Part shown: one piece after another, positions 54,391 to 63,870 of the stretch | Numbering within the stretch: position 1 is the stretch's first letter | Layout of the letters: each line of letters opens with the position of its first letter | NCBI RefSeq assembly: GCF_026130175.1 | Contig: NZ_JAIGNI010000018.1 | Coordinates: 19,680 to 83,679 of the forward strand | DNA length: 64,000 nucleotides | Origin: Lyngbya sp. CCAP 1446/10 | Lineage (GTDB): Bacteria; Cyanobacteriota; Cyanobacteriia; Cyanobacteriales; Microcoleaceae | Direction: 5' to 3' | Position numbers and translations under genes: made by a program | The notes under the pieces: model-generated | The model's input: only the letters and a program-made list of their open reading frames with translations | The model's database searches: none | What the model was told of the DNA's origin: nothing

Positions 54391-54442
54391 TAGTCTGCGG
54401 AGGCAGACTTCGTTCGTGTAGACGCGGTTTCAACCGCCGAGT
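54391..54442. repeat. GTCTGCGGAGGCAGAC + GCGGTTTCAACCGC element
   Basis: AGTCTGCGGAGGCAGACTTC, then CGGTTTCAACCGCCG. It is in the same orientation as the element at 53757-53805, 600 bp away. It is just downstream of the dual kinase gene. Confidence 0.8.
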
Positions 54443-54456
54443 CCGTGTTTGATTGC

Positions 54457-57400
54457 TTAATTCAAAGGAAGTGCGATCGCAAATGCCGCACCTGCACCCA
54501 ACACAGACTCGCAACTCAGCTTACCGCCGTGAGTTTCCTCCACAATTTGCCGACTGATAGAAAGCCCCAAACCCGTACCCTTTCCGACTCCCTTCGTCGT
54601 AAACAAATGGTCAAATATTTTCGCCTGCACCTGGGGCGACATCCCTGCGCCGTTATCTTTGATGGTAATCACCACGCTGTTGTTATCCTGCGAGACATGG
54701 GTGATAATGGCGATCGTATTCGGTAAAGCTTGAATTTCAGCGTAAGTGCGGCCCTGATTGGATTCGTCAAAACAGTCGATCGCATTGCTGAGCAAATTCA
54801 TAAACACCTGATTCAGTTGCCCAAAATAACACTTAACAGGCGGAATATTTCCGTATTCTTTGATAATTTTAATCGCGGGGCGAGTATCCTTAGCCTTCAG
54901 GCGATACTGCAAAATCAGCAAAGTGCTGTCGATACCCTCATGAATATTTGCTGACACCTTATTCGCAGTATCAGAACGGGAAAAAGTACGGAGAGACGTG
55001 CTAATATTGCGAATACGCTCAGTCCCAGACTTCATCGACAACAGCATTTTCGGCAAATCTTCCATCAAATATTCTAAATCAATCTCCGATGCTTTATCCT
55101 CCAACTCATCACCCGGATTAGGAAACTTTTCTTGATAAAGATGCAAATAATCAATCAAATCTAAGCTAGCCTCAGCCGCAGCATCAATATTCCCCGCAAT
55201 AAAACCCAGCGGATTGTTAATTTCGTGAGCCACCCCTGCAATCAAGTTACCCAAAGCCGACATTTTTTCGCTTTGAATCAGTTGCAGTTGCGCCTGTTGC
55301 AATTCATGGAAAGATTTTTCTAACTGTTGAGATTTTTCTTGCTCCCGCGCATATAAACCAGCATTTTCTACGGCAATAGCAACTTGAGAAATTAACACTT
55401 TGAATACTTCTACTCTCTCTGCTGTAAAAGCTCCTACCGTCAAAGCATTTTCTAGATAAATAATGCCGCGTCGCTGAGATTGATAAATAATCGGCAAACA
55501 GAGAATTGATTTGGGTTGATATTTCTGAATGTAGGTATCTACCTTAAAAGGTTCGGCGACAGTCGCATTGTCTAAAACCAGATGCTTTTGACTGCGGTGT
55601 ACGTAATTAATCACAGACACGGGAACATCTTGACGATTTTCTACGGGAATAGACGGTAAAAGTGTCACTTGATCCTCCGCAAAATTGCCAGTAGCTTCTA
55701 TGCAGAGGATATCGTTTTTCAGCAGGAGCGGCACTACTTTTTGAGCCGCCGCATTTTCTAAAATAATTTTGATTAATTTGGTCAACAATTTTTCGAGAAC
55801 AATTTCACCGTTAATGGCTTGCGCCGACTTAATAAAAGTAGCTAAGTCTAATAAATCGCCTAAACTACTACTGGTAGTATTTCCCGTGGCAGTGCGCGTG
55901 ACATTGAAAGTTGGGGTTTGAATTGTGCGCGTCTGTGCTGCTAAGAAAAGATGTGTTGATTCTAAATGTTTAACTTTAGCTATGGCTCCCCAATGGATAT
56001 ATCCATAATAGGCTTTAGTCAGATATGCTTGAGAAACTATCTCTTTACCCAAAGTTTGATAAAATTCTCCGGCTAATTCATAGGCTAATGCTTCCTCTTG
56101 AATGTAACCGTTTTTGGCTGCTCCATCAATTGCGCGATCGTACAATCCCATTGCTTCGGTATTTTTCCCCAACACTCGCGCTGTTTCCGCTGCTACCAAG
56201 TCGTATTTGTGTTGATAATTCATCGAAGCATCAACTGCCCATTTTTTCATTTGCTTTTGGTTTCGCAGCACTTTTTTCAGATATTGCTTTTGCTCCCCTT
56301 TCTCTGCTTGGGGATACAAAGCGAGAAGACTTATAGAAGAGTAAAAATTATTCAGGGAAACTACATAAAATCCGGCTACAGCTTCTTCATATTTCTCAAA
56401 CAACCTTGAATTTTCTAAGGATTCCGCGTAGTTTCTGAAGATAAAATTAAGCTGAGTTTTGGCATGATAAACCAAACTCACTAAAAAAAAGTTTTTAGAT
56501 TCTATTAAAACGGGGAGCGTTTTAACTTCATTAAATTTATCACCGACTAAATGGCAGGGTTCGACAGCTTGACCGAGCAAATTGAGGGTTGTCTGCCTGC
56601 CTATACTTAGATACTGTACAGCCATTTCTAGTTGAGATTGCTGCATTAGTTTCATATATTTACCAGTCTCCTGATCCACCAAATCTAGAGGCTCTCCTAT
56701 CGACATTTTTTTGAAGCAATATTGACCTATACAATAACTCGCATATTCCAATTCTCCAGTTTCCATCCCAGTTTGAAAACCTTCCTTGAGAACGCTTAAT
56801 CCTGAGTAAAGCTCGGTTTTCCAGTGTAGAATAAAACAACCCAAGAGTGTATAAACTCTACTTTTCATTGAACGGGATGGAGATTTGTCTAACATCCTAA
56901 TGGCCAGTTGACCGCATTGGTATGCCAAACTAATGTCCCCTAGCCGGCACATAACTACGCCATAATAAAGGTAGGCAATACTTGCATAAGGCGAATTGCC
57001 ATATTTAATGCACAGCTTGACCATCCTAAATGCCAGCAGTGGTACCAGGCGGGGTTTTCCCTGAACAGCAGTGCTGATAATCCCTGATAAAATCCGCATG
57101 GCTGCTTGTTGATTGGGATCTGTCATTTCTGGCAAGTTAGCTAAATCCTCAATTCGTTTCAATCCCAAGCTCAGTTTTGTCTGTACCAGTCCCGCCACAA
57201 TATTTAGCGCGGTGGGGTTTTGAGGAAAAGAAATGCCTAACAGTTCCAGCACTTCCAGTCCTGTATTTAGTGCTTCTACAAGTCTAATTTGAGCATTGTA
57301 AGACTGGATTTGAAGTTCATAAACATTCATTTTTTCCAGTAAATTGTTAGCTTTTTGCAGTACGATATCGACCAGTTCTTTTGAATCTTCATAGTTGATG

Positions 57401-59913
57401 TTTAAGTATTCAGCTTCTGCTGTTGACTCGTAAATTGCTAATGTTAAGTCATACTGACTTTGCCAACAATCCGCTGGCAATAATTCCATAGCCACCCGCA
57501 AATACCTAACAGCAGATTCATAAGCAGCAGCAGCTTTTGCCTTGCGTCCAGCCGTTAAATTTAATCTGGCTAAATCATTTTTTTCGACTGGCTGACTAAT
57601 CGTGTCAATTCCGACATTCAATTGATTGACGATATCAAAGATGTTTTCTTCTAGCTGTTCATCTGGAGTGTTCTGTAACAGTAGTTGACCGATTTTTAAA
57701 TGAGTGGATTGCTTCTGAGCTTCGGGAATTAGCGAATAGGCGGCTTGCTGAACGCGATCGTGCAAAAATCGAAATCCCACCCGCGACGTGTCAAAACTCA
57801 GATTAACCGCCTCTCCTGGCGTAAATAACAAAGGAATGCGATAAGCATCGCTCAAGGGCAAAATTAACCCGGATTGCAAAGCTGAATAAAGTTCGGTAGC
57901 TGTAACACTCGCCGACTGTTCGCTGACAATTGACAGCACATCGAGAGCAAATTTATCACCCACGCAAGCTGCTAATTTTAATATTTCTTGCGTCGATTCT
58001 GGCAATTTTTCAATCCGAGAAGCTACGAGTTCTACTACACTTTTATCGGTAATGCCAATCGCTTGAATTTCATCAATACTCCAATCCCACGCGCCTTTAC
58101 TTCCATCAGTAGTAATGGCAGCAAAGTCAAATTTTAAAAGATTGTCTTGATAAAGTGCTTGGAGTAATTGCGTCAAGAAAAAAGGATTACCGCCCGTTTT
58201 ATTCCAGATTAACTCCGCTAGATTCGTGACTTTTTCTGTGCAATCATTAAGTGTATCAGCGACTAACTCAGTCACATCTGCTAAATCCAGCGGTTGCAAT
58301 ACAATATTTTTGACAATTGTACCAGTTTTTTCAATGTCTTCTACAGTCTGAATTAATGGGTGAGTCGGACTAACTTCATTATCTCGATAAGCACCAATTA
58401 CCAAGAGATACTGCTGTTCTGGGTCAGTAATCAGCAGTTGCATTAATTTCAAAGTTGCTGAATCAGCCCACTGCAAATCGTCTAAAAATATAACTAACGG
58501 GTGTTCTTTTTGCGCAAAAATCCGCAGAAATTCTTTGAACAGCCGATTGAAGCGATTTTGTGCTTCTGTCGGGCCGACTTCCGGCACTTCTGGCTGTTTG
58601 CCAATAATTAATTCAACTTCAGGAATTACGTCGGCAATTACTTGCCCATCTCTTCCCAATGCTGTTAATATTTTCGTGCGCCATGTTTCTAAAGAAGCTG
58701 CGCCTTCTGTTAGCAACTGGCGCAGCAGCGAGTTAAATGCTTGGATTAATGAGGCATAGGGAATGTTACGTTTGAATTGGTCGAATTTGCCGCTGATGAA
58801 GTAACCTTTTGACCTGGTAATGGGTTTGCTAACTTCGTTGACTACGGCTGATTTGCCGATGCCTGAGTAACCAGAAACTAGCATTAGTTCGCTAGTTCCT
58901 GATAAGGGCGGGTTTTGTTCTGAAGTTGTTAGTTTTTCTAACAAATTGTTGGTCAAACCCGCCCCAACACGTTCAAATGCTGCTAATAGTTCGTTGACTG
59001 GTTGTTCTCTACCGTACAATTTTTGGGGAATTAACAGTTGGCTGAGAATGTCTAAGCGGCCCGGAAAGAAGTCTGCTATTTTGCCTGTGCTTTCTAGCTG
59101 ATGCAAAGAAGTTTCTAAGTCGGCTAATAATCCGGCCGCACTTTGATATCTGTCTTCGGCATTTTTTGCCATCAATTTCATCACAATCTCTGAGATGGCT
59201 ACGGGAATTTTTGAATTGATTTGATGCGGCAAAATTGCTTGAATTGCGATGTGGCTGTAAACTATTTCTAAGGGGTCGTTGCTGGGGAAAGGCAATTTTC
59301 CGGTCAGCATTTCATACAAGGTGATGCCGAGGGAATAAAAGTCGGTGCGGTAGTCGAGGGTGCGGTTCATTCTCCCGGTTTGTTCGGGTGACATATAGGC
59401 TAATGTGCCTTCGACTGAGTTGGGATTGTTGAATTGCGGGTTTTCTTTGTTGAGTTTTGTGGCAATGCCGAAGTCGGTGAGTTTTACTTCTTTTGTTTGG
59501 GAATTAATTATGATGTTGCTGGGCTTGATGTCTTTGTGGATGATGTGCTGAAAATGCAGGTATTGTAATGCTTTGACTATTGAGATGGCGATGTTTAAAT
59601 TTGCTTGCAGACTCAATGTCTGTCTTTCCAGCAGTTTGGCGAGGGATTCGCCGCCAAAGTCTTCTAAAACCATTCCTAATCGGTGGTCAAAGGTTTCGAG
59701 GCTGAGGGCTTTGACGATTTGTTGGCTGTCTAAATTTTGGCGGATTTGATATTCGTGCTTGAGCCTGGTAATAGCTTCGAGTGTGGGATATTCTGCTTTG
59801 AGGACTTTGAGGATTGTTGGGTGTCCGTCTGTCGGTGTTTGTGCGCGATAGATGATTGTTTCGACGCCTTCGTGCAGAGTAAAATTGACTTGATATTGTG
59901 GTAAGGTTAACAT
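54457..59913 (-). CDS. Trifunctional Ser/Thr kinase - AAA ATPase - GAF - histidine kinase
   Basis: The protein has 1818 residues. Order: a Ser/Thr kinase at about 10-270 (IHKDIKPSNIIIN, with HKD in place of HRD, then LTDFGIATK), an AAA/PATAN-type ATPase at about 295-640 (Walker A LVSGYSGIGKSAVVNEV near 350; Walker B LVIFLDDLQWAD), a long TPR-like helical region (about 740-1290), a GAF domain (about 1355-1510), then HisKA with IAGVAHEINNPLGFIAGNID near 1560 and an ATP-binding domain with IKDNGAGMSPQVQAKIFDHL and GTGLGLSISRQIVEETHGG. This architecture is known from heterocystous and filamentous cyanobacteria, where it may link phosphorylation types. No receiver partner is adjacent. Confidence 0.93.
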   Translation of the reverse strand: MLTLPQYQVNFTLHEGVETIIYRAQTPTDGHPTILKVLKAEYPTLEAITRLKHEYQIRQNLDSQQIVKALSLETFDHRLGMVLEDFGGESLAKLLERQTLSLQANLNIAISIVKALQYLHFQHIIHKDIKPSNIIINSQTKEVKLTDFGIATKLNKENPQFNNPNSVEGTLAYMSPEQTGRMNRTLDYRTDFYSLGITLYEMLTGKLPFPSNDPLEIVYSHIAIQAILPHQINSKIPVAISEIVMKLMAKNAEDRYQSAAGLLADLETSLHQLESTGKIADFFPGRLDILSQLLIPQKLYGREQPVNELLAAFERVGAGLTNNLLEKLTTSEQNPPLSGTSELMLVSGYSGIGKSAVVNEVSKPITRSKGYFISGKFDQFKRNIPYASLIQAFNSLLRQLLTEGAASLETWRTKILTALGRDGQVIADVIPEVELIIGKQPEVPEVGPTEAQNRFNRLFKEFLRIFAQKEHPLVIFLDDLQWADSATLKLMQLLITDPEQQYLLVIGAYRDNEVSPTHPLIQTVEDIEKTGTIVKNIVLQPLDLADVTELVADTLNDCTEKVTNLAELIWNKTGGNPFFLTQLLQALYQDNLLKFDFAAITTDGSKGAWDWSIDEIQAIGITDKSVVELVASRIEKLPESTQEILKLAACVGDKFALDVLSIVSEQSASVTATELYSALQSGLILPLSDAYRIPLLFTPGEAVNLSFDTSRVGFRFLHDRVQQAAYSLIPEAQKQSTHLKIGQLLLQNTPDEQLEENIFDIVNQLNVGIDTISQPVEKNDLARLNLTAGRKAKAAAAYESAVRYLRVAMELLPADCWQSQYDLTLAIYESTAEAEYLNINYEDSKELVDIVLQKANNLLEKMNVYELQIQSYNAQIRLVEALNTGLEVLELLGISFPQNPTALNIVAGLVQTKLSLGLKRIEDLANLPEMTDPNQQAAMRILSGIISTAVQGKPRLVPLLAFRMVKLCIKYGNSPYASIAYLYYGVVMCRLGDISLAYQCGQLAIRMLDKSPSRSMKSRVYTLLGCFILHWKTELYSGLSVLKEGFQTGMETGELEYASYCIGQYCFKKMSIGEPLDLVDQETGKYMKLMQQSQLEMAVQYLSIGRQTTLNLLGQAVEPCHLVGDKFNEVKTLPVLIESKNFFLVSLVYHAKTQLNFIFRNYAESLENSRLFEKYEEAVAGFYVVSLNNFYSSISLLALYPQAEKGEQKQYLKKVLRNQKQMKKWAVDASMNYQHKYDLVAAETARVLGKNTEAMGLYDRAIDGAAKNGYIQEEALAYELAGEFYQTLGKEIVSQAYLTKAYYGYIHWGAIAKVKHLESTHLFLAAQTRTIQTPTFNVTRTATGNTTSSSLGDLLDLATFIKSAQAINGEIVLEKLLTKLIKIILENAAAQKVVPLLLKNDILCIEATGNFAEDQVTLLPSIPVENRQDVPVSVINYVHRSQKHLVLDNATVAEPFKVDTYIQKYQPKSILCLPIIYQSQRRGIIYLENALTVGAFTAERVEVFKVLISQVAIAVENAGLYAREQEKSQQLEKSFHELQQAQLQLIQSEKMSALGNLIAGVAHEINNPLGFIAGNIDAAAEASLDLIDYLHLYQEKFPNPGDELEDKASEIDLEYLMEDLPKMLLSMKSGTERIRNISTSLRTFSRSDTANKVSANIHEGIDSTLLILQYRLKAKDTRPAIKIIKEYGNIPPVKCYFGQLNQVFMNLLSNAIDCFDESNQGRTYAEIQALPNTIAIITHVSQDNNSVVITIKDNGAGMSPQVQAKIFDHLFTTKGVGKGTGLGLSISRQIVEETHGGKLSCESVLGAGAAFAIALPLN

Positions 59914-60474
59914 AATTTAACTCAACTTGATTTTACTTAAAAATTAAAGCATCTAATTCTCATTAAACTAATACTACCTTATTTTGAGTTGTGCGATCGC
60001 CATAGTGTATTTTGCGGTCACAAATCACAGGATACATACACTAAGTGAAAACACGGTGTTGGTTATTGTCAACAAACATTCGATATGTCCGTTGAATTGC
60101 TGGTTATAAAATTTTGTCGCCTGGTGGGGCGGGTTGATAGATATTGTGGATATGAAGTACAGATTGTTAGCGAAACCCGCCTCTGGTATTTTGAAAAAGA
60201 CAAGATATCAAGCCCCAAACCGCAGACAGGGTTGTAATTGAATTGTCACGCGAGTAAAAATAAAGAAACTATTAAAGTTTTCCCCTTAAGGTACAGGTGA
60301 CAGTACAAAGTGTTGCTATCGGACATCAGAAATTGGTGCAGTTAGCCCACCCATTAGACGCTTGACCTGTTGTGTAGATCGGCTCCCATTACTGATCACA
60401 GGCGCACATAAAAAAACACAGGCAGTATCTTAGGCGCTCGTTTAGAGAGTTCGCACTATAAAAGCAAAACTGGG
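59914..60474. other. Intergenic region before the IS66 remnant
   Basis: The 561 bp upstream of the dual kinase contain no supported gene. The first 100 bases, AT-rich, should include that gene's promoter. The last part may be an older fragment of the IS66-like element, because frame fragments such as SSHYKSKTGM run into the remnant. Confidence 0.4.
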
Positions 60475-60907
60475 ATGCTCTCGGTTGCCTCTGCGTTCTT
60501 GGAATTGATTGATCAGGCATTTCGACAACATCGAAAATGGCGTGAACAGGCTGAAGAATTCGATTATCATAGTTGGGTGAGGAACTTTAAAGTCAGACTG
60601 GCAGAATTGTTAAATACTTGGCTGAGCTATGTTGGTTATGCTGCGGGACTTTTATTGCGGTCGTTGCGTGAGACAGGATATCAATGGTAGTAATTTTGTG
60701 ACATGAAGATTCCCCCCGATCGCAATTTAGCGCAATGTTCACGGAGATAACGCCGTGAGGAAACATCAGGTATCTAGTGGTTCCCGGTTAATGTCTCGGT
60801 TTAAACAAACTGCTGAGAAGCTATCTATCTATGATTCAGACTTGTAGCTTTCAAGGTATTTGTGTATTTCTGATTTATTTACGCTGAACATTTCTCTGCA
60901 TAGCTGT
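60475..60907 (+). pseudogene. IS66 transposase C-terminal remnant, copy 1
   Basis: From 60475 the frame reads SAFLELIDQAFRQHRKWREQ, then YHSWVRNFKVRLAELLNTWL and GYAAGLLLRSLRETGYQW, followed by a stop at 60690. It matches the C-terminal region of the second copy (for example GHAAGLLLKSLRDKAEQW). Beyond the stop the similarity goes on in other frames: PPDRNLAQCSRR near 60713-60748, then VRKHQVSSGSRLMSRFKQTA near 60756-60815, and MIQTCSFQGICVFL near 60832. So it is a multiply broken IS66 end. Confidence 0.8.
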
Positions 60908-61042
60908 GCAATGCTGGAGATGTAACGATAGCAATCCCGTCATTAGTGACAGAACAAGTCCAATCCGACAAAGCACGTAACAATATATGTAAGGATTCAG
61001 GTCAAAAAAAACTTAAGTGGCAAAAGCTGGTAAAATAAACGA

Positions 61043-62308
61043 ATGAAAAAGCCCGCAGCCACCAAAGAGCAGAAAAAAACCTTCATCGAGCAGTTGAGCC
61101 AAGCTGAACTGGTGGAAATGGTACTGGGGCTGCAAAAAATTTTTGAAGAATTGCAAGAAAAACTAGCCATTGCTACGGGCAAAAGTCGAACCACCAGTCA
61201 GACTTCATCAAAGCCCCCATCAACGGATCTGATCGGGAAATCAGAGAAACCAACAGTCAAACCAGAAGCAGACAAAAAAAAGAAACCAGGTGGACAACCA
61301 GGTGATCAGGGAAAAACTCGCAAAGGGTTTGGACGAGTAGACAGAACAGAGATTAGCTCACCCGACATCTGTCTCAATTGTGGTAGTAAAGAATTAGGTG
61401 GAGTAATTAACATCCACAGATAGCAAGTGGCAAGTCTAGTAGCGAAACCAATTGAAGTCGTTGAATATCAGACGCAATCGTGTAAATGCCTCGAATGTGG
61501 TGCAGTAATTCGAGGAGAACCACCCTTGGGAATAGTTCCAGGGCAAGACTTGAGCGTTAATCTCCAAGCACCCGGCGTCTGGTTAGGGAATTATGGACAT
61601 CTTTCCTACGCCAAGCTGACTGAATTGTTGTGGGAACTCGGCACAATAGAAGTGGGAGTGGGAACACTCCAAAAAACCAATCAACGAGTAGCAGCAGCAG
61701 TAGAGCCAGCTATCAATGCACTGTGGAAATGGGCACCTCTTCAATCAAATGTTCATGTAGATGAAACCCTAAGAGTGTGTAATGGGAGTTAAAGAATGGC
61801 TATGGACAGCTAGTGGAGAGGGATTCTGTTTATTCCATGCCGCAGATACCAGGGGGCGTGTAGAACTAGAAACCATGCTGGATACAGAATTTGCTGGAGT
61901 CTTAAGCTCAGACGATTTCAGTGTCTATAATGGTTACCAAACCACAGCCCAACAGAAGTGTCTGGCTCATTTACGACGGCATTTCAAGAAAGTGCTGGAA
62001 CTTCCTGGGAACAATAATAATGCAGCAGTCGCCCAAGTATTTTTTTCATTAATAGATGAAGCTTTTAAGGCCCATGAGTCCTGGCGAAAGACGAAAGATC
62101 AACTCACCTACGACTCCTGGACAAATGATTTCAAAATACGATTGAATCTTGCTTTGGCGACTTGGTTGAACCAAGTTGGTCATGCCGCAGGTTTGTTACT
62201 CAAATCCTTACGGGATAAGGCAGAACAATGGTGGTATTTTCTGAATGACCCCTCGGTTCCTCCAGATAATAATTTAGCAGAACGTTCCCTACGGCTAGCT
62301 GTAACTAA
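61043..62308 (+). pseudogene. IS66 family transposase, copy 2: nonsense codon, frameshift and 3' truncation
   Basis: The first part (61043-61423) begins MKKPAATKEQKKTFIEQLSQ and has SQTSSKPPSTDLIGKSEKP and a zinc-binding CLNCGSKEL. A TAG at 61421-61423 interrupts it in frame. Reading goes on in the same frame with QVASLVAKPIEVVEYQTQSC and CLECGAVIRGEPP to SNVHVDETLRVCNGS, ending at 61792. A one-base shift then leads to MGVKEWLWTASGEGF and AEFAGVLSSDDFSVYNGY-like catalytic segments to PPDNNLAERSLRLAVT. At 62308 the gene is cut by the IS701 element. It lacks its C-terminal end and cannot encode an active enzyme. Confidence 0.88.
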
Positions 62309-63669
62309 CGGGACTTAAACAAATTTTAAGCCCAAACAAAGCCTAAACTGGCTTTATAAGCGGAGAATACGTCCCAATTTTGGTTCAACCATTTCACAAA
62401 CCTAAAAGATATGGCTGTCCGAAATGCTTCGAGTGCATCATTAAAAGTGTTTAAAGATTTGTTTGCCCATCTACGCCTTAATCCTCCTGTTAAGGTATGC
62501 CAGAGAATGAAAGTGTAGGCACAAAACACCATAATAAAATGTCTTTTAAGGCTAGTTTCATCTCTGATTTGATATTCATTTAACCCCAACCAGCCCTTGG
62601 CTTCCCGATAGAAAACTTCAACCCAATTTCTTTGTGAATAAGTTTTTACTATCCACTCCTCTGTCGCTGTTGATAAGTCAACATTACTCATCAAATAATC
62701 TATTTCAGTGGCGGTATCGAAAGTATCTGCATTCATGACGATGGCTATTACTTTCTTACCCGTGCATTTTGATAATTCGACTTCTTTAATTGCTACCCAT
62801 ACTGTTCTCGGTCGTTCGAGATTGAGTTGAATTTTTGTGAAAGCCTCTACAGGTAAGGCTTTTGTTAAGTTATCTGCTCGAATTTCCTCTGTTTCATTTT
62901 CGGTTTTTTGAATTATTACTTTGCGATTTTTGGCGATTCCTCCGATGTATTTTAATTTTCGGTTTTCTAATTCTTGTAAAAAACTGGTGTTATTACCATA
63001 CCCTGCATCCATCAAGACTATTCCTGGTTTATAGCCTCTCGCTAAGGTTTTGTCGATTAAATTTATGGCTATTTCTGGCTTTTTTTTGAATTCTGGGTCA
63101 TCTTTTCCTTCTGGTAATGAGTCGGCTTTTTTATATAATTCAATATCTAATGGCAGGCTCTTCTTACCATCATATAGATGACTTGTAACTACTACTACCC
63201 CATTATCAGTTTTTCCGATTTGTCCGATGTATTGTCTTCCTACACATAGAGGTAAAGTTACCACTTTTTCGGTGACCTGAATCATCTATTATCAGGCTAA
63301 ATCCTCGACTAATCTTGGTTTGGTTACACTGATTCATTACGTCTAGGCGACGTTGATTGACCTCATTGAATGACCAAGGCGCTGCTGTTAAAAAATGATG
63401 TAATTTGTGGTAAGTTACTCCGACGGCGTTTGCTGCCATCTGCGACAAGTTTTTTCGCTCACTTTCTCCCAATAATCCCCCTAAATAGTTCCTAAACTCT
63501 CGTTTTTGGGCAAGATGACCAAAAATATCGTCAAATCTTTGACACCATCTATCGAAGCAGGGGGGCATCGCGGCTGGGGTTGTCTCTTTCATTGGTCATT
63601 TTTTAACGTTATATGCTTGCTATGCAAGCATTATAACGTATTTTCGCCGTATTTTTTGTTTAAGTCCCG
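62309..63669. mobile_element. IS701-family element, 1361 bp, with 15-bp inverted ends and unequal flanks
   Basis: The ends are CGGGACTTAAACAAA at 62309-62323 and its reverse complement TTTGTTTAAGTCCCG at 63655-63669. The left flank is CTAA and the right flank CTAG. The family makes 4-bp YTAR target duplications, which should be identical. The left side is IS66 sequence, the right side NRPS sequence. It encodes one transposase on the minus strand. Confidence 0.82.
62326..63592 (-). pseudogene. IS701-family transposase with a single frameshift
   Basis: The N-terminal part from ATG 63592 reads PCFDRWCQRFDDIFGHLAQK, GESERKNLSQMAANAVG, and LIIDDSGHRKSGNFT with the first catalytic aspartates. The expected continuation, VGRQYIGQIGKTDNGVVVV, is in the next frame from about 63240. 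One extra base in ACCTCTATGTGTAGGA explains the shift. The C-terminal part contains VLMDAGYGNNTSFLQ and WVEVFYREAKGWLGLNEYQI, with the late catalytic glutamate. A programmed frameshift is possible but a simple mutation is more likely. Confidence 0.85.
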
Positions 63670-63870
63670 CTAGGCGGGCATTCCCTGCTAGCAACTCAGT
63701 TAATTTCTCGCATCCGAGACGCTTTGCAAGTCGAGTTACCTGTCAGCAATTTGTTTGAGGCTCCGACTGTGGCGAGTCTAGCAAAATACATTGAAACAGT
63801 GCGCTGGGCTGCGAAAGGTTTGGATACTCCCAGAACCGACGAAAATGAGCGAGAAGATGTGGAATTTTAA
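63670..63870 (+). pseudogene. C-terminal end of an NRPS peptidyl carrier protein domain
   Basis: Directly next to the IS701 end the frame reads [20 protein letters not shown], with the phosphopantetheine-attachment serine of LGGHSL, then [20 protein letters not shown] and a short charged tail ending in REDVEF before TAA at 63868-63870. These are the last 66 residues of a nonribosomal peptide synthetase (or hybrid) subunit. The 5' part is missing, cut at the CTAG within the motif. Beyond it, an open frame from about 63931 to the right edge is too short to judge. Confidence 0.88.

Noticed and set aside
63206..63285. Programmed frameshift in the IS701 transposase
   Set aside because: The shift site ACCTCTATGTGTAGGA lacks an A6/A7 or other obvious slippery run, so a mutation is more likely; not excluded.
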